DNA of 64,000 nt from an uncultured Alphaproteobacteria bacterium. GTDB taxonomy: Bacteria > Pseudomonadota > Alphaproteobacteria > RF32 > CAG-239. The notes under the pieces are model-generated. The model did not search any database. It was not told where the DNA came from and saw nothing but the letters and a program-made list of their open reading frames with translations. Positions 56,554-64,000 of this stretch are shown piece after piece (the stretch's first letter is position 1; each line of letters starts with the position of its first letter). The DNA is taken from the NCBI GenBank assembly GCA_902464275.1, contig CABQIK010000006.1, positions 16,935 through 80,934 on the forward strand, written 5' to 3'. Made by a program: the position numbers and the translations under genes.

Positions 56554-58317
56554 ATGTTTGCAAAACTGAAAAATAAAATTAAGTCAACTCATTTGGTGGA
56601 AAATTACAGCCGTATTCTGCCGTACGTATACCCGTATTGGGGCAGAGCTCTGATTGCGGTTTTAATCACTATTCCGATTGGCGGCATGGACGCGGTTATT
56701 GCCTGGTCGTTAAAGCCGTATATGGACGTGGTTATGGTTGAAAAAAACACCGCTTCCACGTGGTATATTCCGGTGTTAATCATCATCTTCAGCTGTTTGC
56801 AAAGCGGCTTCAGTTATATGGCGACTTATCTCAACACTTGGGTCGGGCGCAAAATTGCCAACGATGTTAAAATTAAACTTTTTGACAAATTAATGCACTA
56901 TGACGCCTGCTTTTTTGATACCAACACTTCCGGCAACATTATTTTCCGCTTTAATAATGACGTTGACGCTGCCTGCGACGGACTTTTGAACAATATGAAG
57001 CTTTTTACCACCCGTCTGTTTTCATCGCTTTCATTAATCGGAGTGTTATTTTACAACTCATGGCAGTTGGCAATTATTGCGGTGATAGTGCTGCTCGGGG
57101 CGTTATATCCTTTAACCACGGTGCGGCGCCGGATTAAATCAATTATGGATAAAACCGTTTTTTCGGGCGCGGCGGTGGTAACTCATTATAATGAAACTTT
57201 TAACGGCAACCGCATTATTTCATCATACAATTTGTATGATTACCAAAACGCCCGCTTTCAACAAACTTTGCGCTCGGTGTTCGGCCTGGGCATGAAAATG
57301 ATTCAGCGTACCGGCATGCTTTCGCCGATGATGCACTTTGTGGTATCGTTAGGCGTTGCCGCCGTTATTTGGACCGGCAGCCACTTAATTGTTACGCACC
57401 AAATTACTTCCGGCAATTTTGTATCGTTTATTGCCGCGCTGATTATGCTCTATAACCCGATAAAAAGCATCGGCAACAATTATAACAACATTCAGCTTTC
57501 GTTTATGGCAATGGAGCGGGTGTTTTCCGCCCTTGACAACAAGCCGCAAATTTGTAACCGCGCGGGTGCGGTTGAGCTTAAAGGGGTTAAACAGGGCATT
57601 GAATATAAAGACGTTTGCTTTGAATATGTTAAAGGCAAGCCGGTTTTAAAACATGTTAACTTAAATGTTAAAGTCGGAGAAACCGTTGCTTTTGTAGGCA
57701 ATTCCGGCGGCGGTAAAACCACCATGGTTAATTTGCTTCCGCGTTTTTATGATGTTACTTCCGGCTCGCTGCGCATAGACGGCAAAGATGTTCGCGATTA
57801 CACTTTGGAGTCGCTGCGTAATAATATTTCAGTGGTGTTTCAGGATAACTTTTTGTTTTCAGGCACTATCCGTGAAAATATTATGCTCGGCAATGAAAAC
57901 GCCGCGCCCGAAGAAGTAAATCGCGCGGTTAAAAGCGCCTGTTTAGACGAGTTTATTGCCACTTTGGATAAAGGCCTTGACACGCCCATCGGCGAGCGCG
58001 GCATGCTCTTATCCGGCGGCCAAAAGCAGCGGGTGGCAATCGCTCGCGCGTTTGTAAAAAATGCCCCGATTGTGGTGTTGGATGAGGCTACTTCCGCCCT
58101 TGACAACAATTCAGAGGCCATAGTTCAGCAGGCGATTGAAAACTTAATGGCTGACCGTACCGTGTTTGTCATTGCGCACCGGCTTTCAACCGTGCGCCAC
58201 GCCGATAAAATTGTGGTGATAAATTACGGACAAATTGCGGAATCGGGCACTCATGAAGAGTTGCTCACGCATGAAAACGGCATTTACGCATCGTTATACA
58301 AAACTCAGCTTAAATAA
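56554..58317 (+). CDS. ABC exporter, MsbA-like
   Basis: 587 aa half-transporter: six membrane helices (residues 1-325) then an ATPase. Walker A GNSGGGKTT (382-390), signature LLSGGQKQRVAIARAF, Walker B and D-loop IVVLDEATSALD, H-loop AHRLS. The arrangement and DNTSGNIIFRFNNDVDA segment match MsbA, which flips lipid A core across the inner membrane. Functional assignment to lipid A rather than another lipid or peptide is by similarity only. No clear ribosome binding site. Confidence 0.85.
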   Translation: MFAKLKNKIKSTHLVENYSRILPYVYPYWGRALIAVLITIPIGGMDAVIAWSLKPYMDVVMVEKNTASTWYIPVLIIIFSCLQSGFSYMATYLNTWVGRKIANDVKIKLFDKLMHYDACFFDTNTSGNIIFRFNNDVDAACDGLLNNMKLFTTRLFSSLSLIGVLFYNSWQLAIIAVIVLLGALYPLTTVRRRIKSIMDKTVFSGAAVVTHYNETFNGNRIISSYNLYDYQNARFQQTLRSVFGLGMKMIQRTGMLSPMMHFVVSLGVAAVIWTGSHLIVTHQITSGNFVSFIAALIMLYNPIKSIGNNYNNIQLSFMAMERVFSALDNKPQICNRAGAVELKGVKQGIEYKDVCFEYVKGKPVLKHVNLNVKVGETVAFVGNSGGGKTTMVNLLPRFYDVTSGSLRIDGKDVRDYTLESLRNNISVVFQDNFLFSGTIRENIMLGNENAAPEEVNRAVKSACLDEFIATLDKGLDTPIGERGMLLSGGQKQRVAIARAFVKNAPIVVLDEATSALDNNSEAIVQQAIENLMADRTVFVIAHRLSTVRHADKIVVINYGQIAESGTHEELLTHENGIYASLYKTQLK

Positions 58318-58415
58318 ACTTTTTTACCTAAACTAATTGTTAACTATAATGTATTTAAATACACCCTATACGGCGATTCTGCCGAAGAGTTTTAATTAAG
58401 TGCAACAGGATAACA

Positions 58416-58742
58416 ATGAGCTGGTTTTATAACATATTTGCAAAAGTAAAAAGTTCTTCCGGCTTTTTGTTGGTTACCATTCTTACCTTTATTTACTTCA
58501 GCTTTTACGCGGTTAAAGGTGAGCGCGGCTTTTTACGTTATGTTTATTTAACCGATGAAGTTAAAGAGGCGCATCGCGCGGCTGAAAAATACGCGGCCGA
58601 AAAGTCGGAATGGGAAGAAAAAGTTAAGCTGTTATCGGCTGAAAGCCTTGATTTGGATATGTTAAACGAGCGTGCCCACATTGTGCTTAATATGGTCGGA
58701 AAAGACGAATTTATTATTTTAGATGAAGATGATATAAAATAA
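58416..58742 (+). CDS. ftsB: FtsB/DivIC-like septum formation initiator
   Basis: 108 aa. Short cytosolic N-terminus, one membrane helix (about 16-34), then a periplasmic coiled coil (about 45-80, EVKEAHRAAEKYAAEKSEWEEK) and the closing segment LDMLNERAHIVLNMVGKDEFII typical of FtsB/DivIC. Member of the FtsBLQ divisome complex. AGGAT precedes the ATG. The usual alphaproteobacterial neighbours eno and pdhA are absent here. Confidence 0.82.
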   Translation: MSWFYNIFAKVKSSSGFLLVTILTFIYFSFYAVKGERGFLRYVYLTDEVKEAHRAAEKYAAEKSEWEEKVKLLSAESLDLDMLNERAHIVLNMVGKDEFIILDEDDIK

Positions 58743-58829
58743 AATTCTTTATTTTTTGTAATTTATCTGCTATATTACGGCAGATTTGGCGCGATGCTTT
58801 ATGTATCGCTTTGAAATAACGGAATATTT

Positions 58830-60059
58830 ATGGCGAGGATTTTACGAAAATTCAAAGTTAAAAAACCTTCCGCGGTTAGTTACAATACCAAAAGACCGGT
58901 GTTTTCCAATAAAGAAATTATTTTCAGAAGCGGCGGTCGGGCAAAGGTTTTTAATATTTCATCAAAACTTCAGATGTTTTTGCTGACGTTATTGCTGATT
59001 GTCGGCGGCTGGAGCGCGTACTCGTATTATATGTACAACAAGTCAGATAAAATTATTTCCGTTAAAGACCGTGAACTTGATGAAACCCGCAGCGCGTATG
59101 TTGATTTAATGACTGATTTTGTGGCGATTCACCGCAATATCAGCTCTATGTTTACTTTGCTTGAAGAAGGGCAGGCTCAGGATGAGCTTAATCTTAACCG
59201 TTATAAACAGCAAGCTCAGGTGGTGGAAGAAAAAATCCGCCGCATTGCCGATTCTACCGATTGGCTTGAAGAAGACGAACTGGAAGAAAAAACCACTCTG
59301 CGCGATGCCTTGCTGCAGCGTGACCGCGCTGTTTCGGAACGTAATGAACTGCTCCAAAAAATCAGCGTTTTGCAAAGCAGTCTTGAAAAGCTTGAAGTTT
59401 CTGAAATGGAAATTTTAAATCAGGTTGAAAAACTTTCTGAAAAAGAAATGAACAAAATTAAAGAAGCTATTTCAGCTATTAACAAGTCTATGAAAAAGCA
59501 AAATAAATACTTCAACCCGCTTGCCAACAGCAAAAAAAATAACACCGGCGGCACTTATGAGCCTGATGTTCCGTTGGTTGACAATGCCGAATTAAGCAAA
59601 AAAATGCAGGAAGTGTTTGGCAAAATTGATGATGTGAGCTATTATAAAGAGGTTATGAAGTCAGTGCCGCTCGGCAAGCCGGTATGGAGCTATTGGCTCA
59701 GTTCGCCGTTCGGACACCGTTCTGATCCGTTTAATAAAAAGTCGGCCACACACAAAGGGGTTGACTTAGCCAGCAATAAGGGTAATAAAATTAAAACCAT
59801 GGCTAAAGGCAAAGTGATTCGCTCCGGTCAAAGCAGCGGTTACGGTATTTTGGTTGAAATTGACCACGGTAACGGTTTTAAAACCCGCTATGCTCACTTA
59901 AACCGCGCTTATGTTAAAAAAGGCGAATATGTGGAGCAGGGCGACACTATTGCCGAAGTTGGTTCCAGCGGGCGTTCTACCGGGCCTCATCTGCACTATG
60001 AGGTTTTGTATAACGGCACGCCGGTTGACCCGATGGCATTTATGAAAGTTCAGTTGTAA
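58830..60059 (+). CDS. Membrane-anchored M23 endopeptidase with coiled coil
   Basis: 409 aa. Basic N-terminus, one membrane helix (about 45-68), a long coiled coil (about 78-220), and a C-terminal LytM/M23 domain with zinc motifs HKGVD (His308, Asp312), YAHL (His356) and HLHYEV (His387/389). All metal and catalytic positions are present, so it is likely an active peptidoglycan DD-endopeptidase. The next gene encodes a bactofilin, a well-known functional pair that shapes cells locally. Confidence 0.9.
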   Translation: MARILRKFKVKKPSAVSYNTKRPVFSNKEIIFRSGGRAKVFNISSKLQMFLLTLLLIVGGWSAYSYYMYNKSDKIISVKDRELDETRSAYVDLMTDFVAIHRNISSMFTLLEEGQAQDELNLNRYKQQAQVVEEKIRRIADSTDWLEEDELEEKTTLRDALLQRDRAVSERNELLQKISVLQSSLEKLEVSEMEILNQVEKLSEKEMNKIKEAISAINKSMKKQNKYFNPLANSKKNNTGGTYEPDVPLVDNAELSKKMQEVFGKIDDVSYYKEVMKSVPLGKPVWSYWLSSPFGHRSDPFNKKSATHKGVDLASNKGNKIKTMAKGKVIRSGQSSGYGILVEIDHGNGFKTRYAHLNRAYVKKGEYVEQGDTIAEVGSSGRSTGPHLHYEVLYNGTPVDPMAFMKVQL

Positions 60060-60070
60060 AGGAAACACAA

Positions 60071-60568
60071 ATGAAAAATTGGCGCAGAATGTTATATTTA
60101 AAAATTGCAAAAATGAGCCGCGGCTCCAACACTCCGGTTCCGAGCATTATCAGTATCGGCACCAAAATTAAAGGCAATATTTTAGGCGGCGATATTATCC
60201 ATATTGACGGCAAGTTGGAAGGCAATGTTTGCTGCAATGAACTTATTATCGGCGTTAAAGGGCAGGTTATCGGGCAGGTTAAAGCTCAAACCTTAAATCT
60301 GTACGGCTCTTTGCACGGTACGGCTGAAGTTGAAAATTTGTTTGTTGCCGGCACTGCGCATTTAATCGGCGATGCCGTTCATACTTCTATCGCCATTGAG
60401 CCGGGGGCTTATATTGAAGGTCGCTGCGTACGGGTTAGCAAAAAAGCGCCGGACGCTGAGCCTGAAGTTAAGCCCGCGGCTAAAAAAGCTCCGGTTGCTC
60501 AACCGGCGCCGCAACCCAAAGCCGAAACTTCCGAAAATTTGTTTAAGGTTGCTGCGGCAAATAAATAA
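60071..60568 (+). CDS. Bactofilin
   Basis: 165 aa. The core (about residues 27-120) is a beta-helix with the family rhythm of Gly and hydrophobic residues (ISIGTKIKGNILGGDIIHID, GKLEGNVCCNELIIG, GVKGQVIGQVKAQTLNLYG, GSLHGTAEVENL). The N-terminal basic segment and the Lys/Pro/Ala-rich C-terminal tail are disordered. Bactofilins polymerise without nucleotides and recruit M23 enzymes such as the upstream one. AAAGGAA precedes the ATG. Confidence 0.93.
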   Translation: MKNWRRMLYLKIAKMSRGSNTPVPSIISIGTKIKGNILGGDIIHIDGKLEGNVCCNELIIGVKGQVIGQVKAQTLNLYGSLHGTAEVENLFVAGTAHLIGDAVHTSIAIEPGAYIEGRCVRVSKKAPDAEPEVKPAAKKAPVAQPAPQPKAETSENLFKVAAANK

Positions 60569-60579
60569 AAGTTAAAACA

Positions 60580-61056
60580 ATGGCAAAAAAAGTTAAAAAG
60601 GCTGATTTTATCACCACCGGTCTTGTTGCGCAAAATCGGCGCGCTCACTTTGATTATTTAATTTCAGACGTGTTTATTGCCGGCTTGCAACTTACCGGAA
60701 CCGAGGTAAAGTCTTTGCGCTTGGGGCATGCCAACATTAACGACGCGTTCGGGGTTGAAAAATCGGGCGAGATTTATATGTCCAATATGTTTATTGCCGA
60801 GTACGCCAACAAAGGCTATGAAAGCCACGCTGAAAAGCGCGACCGCAAATTGCTGCTTAAAAAAAAGGAAGTGATTAAAATTATCAATGAGCTTAGCCGC
60901 AAAGGCTCAACTTTAATTGCCATGAAGTTGTTTTTTAATGAACGCGGGCGTGCTAAGCTTGAAATCGGACTTGGTCGCGGTAAAAAGGTTTATGATAAGC
61001 GCGAGACCATAAAAGAGCGTGACTGGCAGCGCGAAAAAGCCCGCCTCTTAAATTGA
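60580..61056 (+). CDS. smpB: SsrA-binding protein SmpB
   Basis: 158 aa. Binds tmRNA and delivers it to stalled ribosomes. The OB-fold core starts VAQNRRAHFDYLISDVFIAGLQLTGTEVKSLR, with NINDAFGVEKSGEIYMSNMFIAEY and a basic C-terminal tail KVYDKRETIKERDWQREKARLLN that enters the mRNA channel. 11 bp after the bactofilin stop, no clear ribosome binding site. tmRNA itself was not seen in the window. Confidence 0.96.
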   Translation: MAKKVKKADFITTGLVAQNRRAHFDYLISDVFIAGLQLTGTEVKSLRLGHANINDAFGVEKSGEIYMSNMFIAEYANKGYESHAEKRDRKLLLKKKEVIKIINELSRKGSTLIAMKLFFNERGRAKLEIGLGRGKKVYDKRETIKERDWQREKARLLN

Positions 61057-61112
61057 TATTACAACTTATGAGTTGAAAAATAAAACAAAGCACGTTATCG
61101 GTTAAAAATAAC

Positions 61113-61141
61113 TTGATTGTGCTGTAAAAGTGGTATATAAG
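61113..61141 (+). promoter_or_regulatory. Promoter of the small HTH gene
   Basis: TTGATT (61113-61118), 17 bp, TATAAG (61136-61141). Confidence 0.6.
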
Positions 61142-61171
61142 CGATGTTATAGCGTAATCGGAGTTTTGATT

Positions 61172-61396
61172 ATGAATAACGTTGCTGAGTTTCGTATTTA
61201 TGTTGGGTTAAGAATTTTTCGGCGCAGGCAGATCATGGGCTTGCCTTTGCCGGTTGCCGCCTTTGTTTTGGCAGTGCCGATTGAGGAGCTGAAAGCCTAT
61301 GAATACGGCACCAAAGAAATTTATCCTGAAATGCTGCTTAAATTAAGCATACTTTTGCATACCTCAATCAGCTATTATACCGAAGGATTTAACTGA
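61172..61396 (+). CDS. Small XRE-like helix-turn-helix protein
   Basis: 74 aa from the ATG at 61172, with GGAG 8 nt upstream; an upstream start at 61130 lies before the predicted promoter -10 and is rejected. The sequence VGLRIFRRRQIMGLPLPVAAFVLAVPIEELKAYEYG fits a Cro/C1-type HTH (first helix R-R-R-Q, recognition helix before the tyrosine). It ends exactly one base before the stop of P4. Possibly a regulator of the neighbouring genes; no evidence beyond position. Confidence 0.65.
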   Translation: MNNVAEFRIYVGLRIFRRRQIMGLPLPVAAFVLAVPIEELKAYEYGTKEIYPEMLLKLSILLHTSISYYTEGFN

Positions 61397-62038
61397 TTAT
61401 CTGTACAAAATACCCAAAATGCACGTTCCGCTTTTGCAGTTGTTGCATAAGGTGGCTATATTATCCAAACTTAAATTTTTTAAGCATTGCAACCCGTTGC
61501 GGCACATATTATTACCATAAACAAAAGAAGTTTGTTTTGAGCCTGAATCGCCGTGCGAATATGTTGATACTGCGTGTATATTGTCGGCGTTTTCTTTAGC
61601 GGCGTTAAGAATATTGCGGCAGACTTCATGACCTTCGTCCGTAGGATTAAAATAAAAACGCATTACGCCGATATTGTCTTGTCCTGATGAGCCGTCAGGA
61701 AGAGTCCATTTAGTGCGAGACCATTCAATATTAATTTTATTTTTAAAATAGCGGTCTTCCAATAAATTAGTGTTACTATTAAAAAATATCCCGTCTGGGA
61801 GCATGTTGGCTTTGTTCAGTAAAACGTTATAACGAGTTGTGCTGTCTCCGCTATGGTCAAGTTTATCTTTAATTGCGAGCACGTTATTTATCAGCATATT
61901 TACCGCTACGGCGTGCTGATTTAGCTTGTACTTCATCATCGCCTTGCTATATCCGCTGATAGCCCCGACGCTCAGAACTCCAATAATTGCGAGCACACCA
62001 AGCATTTCCACCATTGAACGACCGTTTTCTGATTTCAT
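61397..62038 (-). CDS. Prepilin-like protein P4
   Basis: 213 aa from the ATG at 62038. Same invariant N-terminus. The variable part is unlike P2/P3; it shares only the C-x-N-I-L-x-A-A-K-E motif, CRNGLQCLKNLSL and a closing CNNCKSGTC. Its first 130 bp including the upstream module are essentially identical to P5. Probably disulfide-stabilised surface or pseudopilus subunit. It ends next to the small HTH gene and faces away from the orphan gene at 62303. Confidence 0.8.
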   Translation of the reverse strand: MKSENGRSMVEMLGVLAIIGVLSVGAISGYSKAMMKYKLNQHAVAVNMLINNVLAIKDKLDHSGDSTTRYNVLLNKANMLPDGIFFNSNTNLLEDRYFKNKINIEWSRTKWTLPDGSSGQDNIGVMRFYFNPTDEGHEVCRNILNAAKENADNIHAVSTYSHGDSGSKQTSFVYGNNMCRNGLQCLKNLSLDNIATLCNNCKSGTCILGILYR

Positions 62039-62132
62039 AATAAAAATCTCCTCAAATTGTTACGTTTAAGAAGATTTTAGCTCGCGTTTTTTTTTTGCAA
62101 TATTTACGAGTCTGCGTTGTGTATAAGTTGTA
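62039..62132 (-). promoter_or_regulatory. Conserved upstream module of prepilin P4
   Basis: Same module with ten T; TGTGTATAAGTTGTA at 62118-62132. No MITE copy follows. Confidence 0.6.
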
Positions 62133-62144
62133 TAATAAAATATC

Positions 62145-62174
62145 TTGTCAACGGGTATAAACTTGTGCTATACT
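62145..62174 (+). promoter_or_regulatory. Promoter of the 62303 gene
   Basis: TTGTCA (62145-62150), 18 bp, TATACT (62169-62174). Confidence 0.65.
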
Positions 62175-62197
62175 CCATGCCATCAAAAGTTATTTTT

Positions 62198-62297
62198 ATA
62201 TTATTTGAAATTTGCCGTAATCTCATGAAGCTTTTACTTCAGTTATGGTTTTAGGTGTTTCAAATAATATTTTTACAAGTTTAACCCTTAAAACCAT
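62198..62297 (+). promoter_or_regulatory. Interlocking inverted repeats in the 62303 leader
   Basis: ATATTATTTGAAA (62198-62210) pairs perfectly with TTTCAAATAATAT (62258-62270); TGAAG/CTTCA (62226-62241) forms an inner hairpin; ATGGTTTTA (62245-62253) pairs with TAAAACCAT (62289-62297). The outer and last pairings overlap, so they are mutually exclusive, as in switch-like leaders. Confidence 0.5.
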
Positions 62298-62302
62298 AAA
62301 AT

Positions 62303-63106
62303 ATGGCAAAAAATTTCTTTATGAGCCTCAAAGCTCAGAGCTTAGTCGTGAAATTTTCCGACTATTACTTTGGCTTCAACCCGTACAATGTTAAAAATGA
62401 AGCCTTTTTCAAGCTCACCAGCACTACCGGAAATGTTACCTTTTGGCATTATCGCTACTGGGGAAATGAACTTTCACAAGGTTCGGATTTGTCTGAAATC
62501 TATGAAAGAGACTATATCCGCTGCAAGCACAATTTAGTTGCTGATGCTGAAAAGTACAAAGTTGTCAGCGAGGAAAACGGTGCCAAAGTCATGGAGTATG
62601 ATGATGGCAAGTTCGTTCACACTCTGGAGCAAATGGTGCAGAATGAAATAGAAATTCGTACCGAGGCAACGCTTAAGGGCAACGCGATAGCCTTTCATGA
62701 CGCGGAGATTAACTACTTGTCGGAAGATTCGCCGGTGGCGGATTTTGTTGGCAAGGCTGCCGCGGAATATCGCGAATTTCTGGCTCAAAAAGCCGCAGAA
62801 AAAGCTGCCGACAACAAAAAGTACGCTCAAAAATGCGGTCGTGCGGCGCGTCGGTTGGATATGAACTTTGTTAACGTGCTCCGAATGGGGTACGAAGATG
62901 AAGAAAAGCTCCTCGCGTTCAAAAAGTCTATGGAGCGTGCCAAACAGATGTTCGCGGCTTCTGACTATGACACCAAGGCCTACCTCTACCACGAAATAAT
63001 GGATTGTGGCAGAGAGCGTATGACAGCGGCGCTTGCTTCGCTCGGCATCATCGTTGAAGGAGTTGATGTAAAGTATATGGACTGGAGAGAGTTGTTTCAG
63101 TCCTAA
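62303..63106 (+). CDS. Orphan protein of unknown function between P4 and P5
   Basis: 267 aa, no recognised family. Soluble, with an aromatic-rich N-terminal third (YYFGFNPYN, TFWHYRYWG), an Ala/Lys helix in the middle (KAAAEYREFLAQKAAEKAADNKK) and a charged helical C-terminus. There is no Shine-Dalgarno sequence before the ATG; a second in-frame ATG is at 62321. The codon choice is richer in AAG, GAG, GTC and CTC than in neighbouring genes. It has its own promoter, structured leader and terminator, and it is enclosed by two prepilin copies. Probably acquired; function unknown. Confidence 0.65.
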   Translation: MAKNFFMSLKAQSLVVKFSDYYFGFNPYNVKNEAFFKLTSTTGNVTFWHYRYWGNELSQGSDLSEIYERDYIRCKHNLVADAEKYKVVSEENGAKVMEYDDGKFVHTLEQMVQNEIEIRTEATLKGNAIAFHDAEINYLSEDSPVADFVGKAAAEYREFLAQKAAEKAADNKKYAQKCGRAARRLDMNFVNVLRMGYEDEEKLLAFKKSMERAKQMFAASDYDTKAYLYHEIMDCGRERMTAALASLGIIVEGVDVKYMDWRELFQS

Positions 63107-63121
63107 GGCTCAAGGAAAATA

Positions 63122-63155
63122 AAGAAAGGGTTGCTTTTTGCAACCCTTTCTTTTG
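63122..63155. terminator. Bidirectional terminator after the 62303 gene
   Basis: AAGAAAGGGTTGC / GCAACCCTTTCTT stem with a TTTTT loop; T run on both strands. Confidence 0.9.
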
Positions 63156-63170
63156 CTTTAAATATCAGAT

Positions 63171-63830
63171 TTATGGATTGTTTATTGAATTTATAAAGAT
63201 GTACATACTGCAATAAGTTTCGGAATTGCACGAGTCGCACATATCATCAATTTGGGTTATGCTCGCTTTGCTTAACGGGTTGGTTTGATATGGGGATAAG
63301 GCACCACGTAAAGCTTTGGAGGTGTATGATGAATCACGCCCTGAGCGCATTTCAATTTGCCATAAATTTTCATAATTTTCTTTCGTGGCAATAACAATGT
63401 TGCGGCAAATTTCTTTGTCTTGTTCGCTAAGTTTGCCACCTGAACGATTCATTCTTATATGTATGTAATATTCAGTCGCACTGGAGCCATTGTTGCGTTG
63501 CGAATTTGCGTATGAAATAGTCATTTGATTGTTAAATATATCCGTAATGACATTGTTCTTAAACTTCATGCCGTCCGGAAGCAAATTTGCTTTATCAAAA
63601 AAGAGCGTTAAGCCGTTATTTGTAGTAATGTTTTTACCATAATGACGTTGTAAATCAGGTAAAAGTTTTATTGCCTCATTTAAAAACATACTAAAGCTTT
63701 CCGCCTGCTTGTTTAATTTGTACTTGAACATGGCTTTTGAGTATCCGCTGATAGCCCCGACGCTCAGAACTCCAATAATTGCGAGCACACCAAGCATTTC
63801 CACCATTGAACGACCGTTTTCTGATTTCAT
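63171..63830 (-). CDS. Prepilin-like protein P5
   Basis: 219 aa from the ATG at 63830. Same invariant N-terminus; the 5' DNA and upstream module match P4 almost base for base, while the rest is different. Conserved features of the family remain: C-x-N-I-V-x-A-x-K-E and the closing MCDSCNSETYC. The C-L-K-x-L element is replaced by KASITQID, so one Cys pair is probably missing. Secreted or surface-exposed by inference. Confidence 0.8.
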   Translation of the reverse strand: MKSENGRSMVEMLGVLAIIGVLSVGAISGYSKAMFKYKLNKQAESFSMFLNEAIKLLPDLQRHYGKNITTNNGLTLFFDKANLLPDGMKFKNNVITDIFNNQMTISYANSQRNNGSSATEYYIHIRMNRSGGKLSEQDKEICRNIVIATKENYENLWQIEMRSGRDSSYTSKALRGALSPYQTNPLSKASITQIDDMCDSCNSETYCSMYIFINSINNP

Positions 63831-63924
63831 AATAAAAATCTCCTCAAATTGTTACGTTTAAGAAGATTTTACTCCGCGTTTTTTTTTTGCAATATTTACG
63901 AGTCCACGCTGTGCATAAGTTGTA
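63831..63924 (-). promoter_or_regulatory. Conserved upstream module of prepilin P5
   Basis: Same module with ten T, but TTTTAGCTCGCG is changed to TTTTACTCCGCG. TGTGCATAAGTTGTA at 63910-63924. Confidence 0.6.
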
Positions 63925-63926
63925 TT

Positions 63927-63946
63927 AAAATTCCCCTCTATGGAGC
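63927..63946. repeat. Partial left end of the MITE-like element, copy D
   Basis: AAAATTCCCCTCTATGGAGC directly after the P5 module, at the same distance as in copies A-C; no right end follows before the window ends. Confidence 0.55.
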
Positions 63947-64000
63947 AGATTGTTTACATAATACTGATTGCAGATTTATTAAAGAAAAGAAACAGAGTGT

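Noticed and set aside
61130..61171. Longer form of the small HTH protein
   Set aside because: The start codon would precede the -10 box of the predicted promoter; the ATG at 61172 has a spaced GGAG.

Overview
The window looks like a chromosomal segment of an uncultured alphaproteobacterium, probably host- or gut-associated. The support is priA followed by the F1 part of ATP synthase (atpH-A-G-D-C) with no F0 genes alongside, a conserved L10 leader between rplA and rplJ, a moderately low GC content by eye, and a prepilin-like family whose N-terminus resembles proteins I recall from gut Alphaproteobacteria. Lineage is an inference; no rRNA or tRNA gene was found in the window.

Layout. 1-0.6 kb: 3' part of a Fic protein. 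0.67-1.3 kb: first prepilin-like gene (P1). 1.6-8.8 kb (minus): priA-atpHAGDC. 8.9-13.8 kb: two tandem paralogous membrane proteins, a CPA2-type antiporter, tadA, rluB, rsmD. 13.9-16 kb: a 692-aa protein of unknown function. 16.3-24.7 kb: rpoB-rpoC. 24.7-25.8 kb: P2, a MITE-like element and a pair of DnaA-box-like 9-mers. 25.8-30.3 kb: SH3 protein, M20 peptidase-luxS-tag operon, two orphan genes of atypical composition. 30.5-32.8 kb: rplK-rplA-rplJ-rplL, separated from rpoBC and lying downstream of it. 32.9-33.8 kb: P3 and a second co-located MITE. 33.8-43.1 kb: NhaD/ArsB-type transporter, a polysaccharide synthesis and O-acetylation operon (GT2, GT4, AlgX/J-like, AlgI-like), a flippase-like protein and a Sel1 protein. 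43.2-50.6 kb: ABC-F ATPase, mutS, PhoR-like kinase, MATE transporter. 50.7-55.7 kb (minus): udgB, OpgB-like phosphoglycerol transferase, CDP-alcohol phosphatidyltransferase, DsbD-like reductase. 55.9-61.4 kb: outer-membrane barrel, MsbA-like exporter, FtsB-like protein, M23 peptidase-bactofilin-smpB, small HTH protein. 61.4-64 kb: P4 and P5 flanking an orphan gene that has its own promoter and a structured leader.

Working together. Most genes are housekeeping (energy, transcription, translation, repair) or serve envelope construction: polysaccharide synthesis and acetylation, phosphoglycerol transfer, lipid export, disulfide handling, septum formation and bactofilin-guided peptidoglycan cleavage.

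The most unusual feature is a dispersed prepilin-like family. Five genes, all on the minus strand, share an almost invariant promoter-proximal DNA module of about 94 bp and an invariant N-terminal segment, then diverge into cysteine-bearing C-termini. The upstream module contains a homopolymeric T tract of 9 or 10 bases and a conserved TGTG[C/T]ATAAGTTGTA motif that contains a DnaA-box-like 9-mer. Three copies also carry a MITE-like inverted-repeat element upstream, and P2 and P3 share the same terminator, placed directly after rpoC and rplL respectively. This suggests a repeat-driven cassette dispersal that may be connected with the broken ribosomal protein/RNA polymerase cluster.
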